The translations under genes were made by a program, and so were the position numbers. Positions 63,367-64,000 of a stretch of DNA of 64,000 bases are shown piece by piece. The DNA comes from Mycobacterium sp. ELW1 (GTDB taxonomy: Bacteria; Actinomycetota; Actinomycetes; Mycobacteriales; Mycobacteriaceae). The notes under the pieces were generated by a model that saw only the letters and a list, made by a program, of their open reading frames with translations, was not told where the DNA came from and searched no databases. The stretch is taken from the NCBI RefSeq assembly GCF_008329905.1, contig NZ_CP032155.1:3596001-3660000 (forward strand). The letters run 5' to 3'. How positions within the stretch are numbered: the stretch's first letter is position 1; every line of letters begins with the position of its first letter.

Positions 63367-64000
63367 CTAGTGCGCGACGGGAGTCCGGCGAGATCTGCCG
63401 AACATGTCGCGCAAGCCGCGACGACGGCGTGGCTCCTCCTCGACGACGTCGCCGGCCCGGCGATGATGCCCCTCGACGACCGGCTCAGTCGTCGTGGCCA
63501 CGGCAACCGGCTCGGCGGCAACGGGTTCGGCGACCACCGGCCGCGTCGCGTAGCGCACGTCGCGCACGCTGTGCACCGATACCCGTCCCAATGCCATCGC
63601 CCCGAAGAAGATGATCAGTGCGCCGAGCCCGCTCCAGAACGCCAGCTCGAGTGCGACCTGGCCGGCCGTGCTGCTGGCCACCGGTGCGCCGAAGTCGCCC
63701 AGACCCCAGGGGCTGGCGAAGAGCCGGCCGATCACGAACCAGGCGCCGGCGATGACGGCCAGCCAGCCGCCGAGCAGAGCCGTCGCCCGGTTGCGCGACA
63801 TCAACAACAGCACTCCGCCGATGACCGCGACCGCGCCGGGCAGAACCTCGAGCCAGCCGCGGGCCGAGGTCCAGGTCCATGGTGTGTCCGGGTCGTAGGC
63901 GAAGTCGAAGTACGGCCCGACGAACGGAATCAACGCTCCCCAGAGCCCCAGCACTACGAGCAGAAATCCACTGGCCGCACCGCGGCTGCGGGCGATCTCC
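63367..64000 (-). CDS. multi-pass membrane protein, 5' end outside window
   Basis: The frame is open from the right edge (first full codon at 63999) to the stop at 63367, about 210 residues. A GTG at 63954 is possible but the preceding residues (RGAASGFLLVV) continue the first hydrophobic helix, so the true start is probably outside. Four hydrophobic helices (for example VLPGAVAVIGGVLLLM and GLGALIIFFGAMALG) precede a cytoplasmic tail rich in Val, Glu and Arg (GHHRRAGDVVEEEPRRRRGL). No known domain is recognised. Confidence 0.75.
   Translation of the reverse strand, partial: EIARSRGAASGFLLVVLGLWGALIPFVGPYFDFAYDPDTPWTWTSARGWLEVLPGAVAVIGGVLLLMSRNRATALLGGWLAVIAGAWFVIGRLFASPWGLGDFGAPVASSTAGQVALELAFWSGLGALIIFFGAMALGRVSVHSVRDVRYATRPVVAEPVAAEPVAVATTTEPVVEGHHRRAGDVVEEEPRRRRGLRDMFGRSRRTPVAH

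Overview
The window reads as a chromosomal segment of a fast-growing mycobacterium (Mycolicibacterium type). DNA is high-GC and gene-dense, with many ATGA/GTGA start-stop overlaps and many GTG or TTG starts. Marker content includes an MmpS/MmpL pair, a DUF732 secreted protein, a Ddn-type deazaflavin nitroreductase homologue, a 13E12-type DUF222/HNH protein and mycobacterial LexA boxes. The hisS, MBL hydrolase, ppiB, rel, apt, lipoprotein, secF, secD, yajC, gabT order matches what I know of M. tuberculosis Rv2580c-Rv2589. The 2.4-10.5 kb cluster corresponds to Rv2566-Rv2569c. These correspondences come from memory of gene families, not from a search.

Layout. 0-2.5 kb: end of an SRPBCC-like gene, a flavodoxin, and a MerR-regulated NAD-dependent reductase. 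2.4-10.5 kb (minus): a four-gene operon encoding a transglutaminase/DUF2126 giant, a circularly permuted ATP-grasp/alpha-E protein, a small transglutaminase and a zinc-ribbon metallopeptidase; this looks like a peptide-forming amidoligase system of unknown product. 10.5-17.9 kb: a Pro/Thr-rich anchored protein, a DUF389 protein, mmpS-mmpL, a frameshifted PapA-like acyltransferase and an HxlR regulator, divergent from a thiolase. 19.6-22.4 kb: aspS, interrupted by a short duplication, followed by two flavin/F420-type genes. 22.5-27 kb: SRPBCC, type-B carboxylesterase, zinc metallopeptidase, DUF427 and thioesterase genes. 27-31.4 kb: a TetR gene and an amidohydrolase/acyl-CoA dehydrogenase/acyl-CoA dehydrogenase operon that share an operator-like motif. 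31.4-35.1 kb: a second esterase, then a radical SAM gene and a DUF222/HNH gene, each with a perfect LexA box. 35.1-37.6 kb: housekeeping and hypothetical genes. 37.8-42.6 kb: a urea ABC transporter, urtABCDE, with urtC frameshifted by one base. 42.7-45.4 kb: a membrane-anchored catalase-like peroxidase, cytochrome b561 and DUF2330 operon. 46-60 kb: the conserved hisS-yajC block, including tandem cyclophilins, Rel and the SecDF-YajC translocon. 60-64 kb: GABA catabolism (gabT plus an aldehyde dehydrogenase), a P450-derived mini-protein and a membrane protein that runs off the end.

Three reading frames are broken: the acyltransferase, aspS and urtC. aspS is essential and its frame is restored exactly by removing one copy of a roughly 88-bp duplication. 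I therefore suspect sequencing or assembly scars for at least some of these defects. No rRNA, tRNA, CRISPR array, insertion sequence or prophage was recognised. Apart from dispersed short GC-rich repeats, no long non-coding stretch (over 300 bp) is present.
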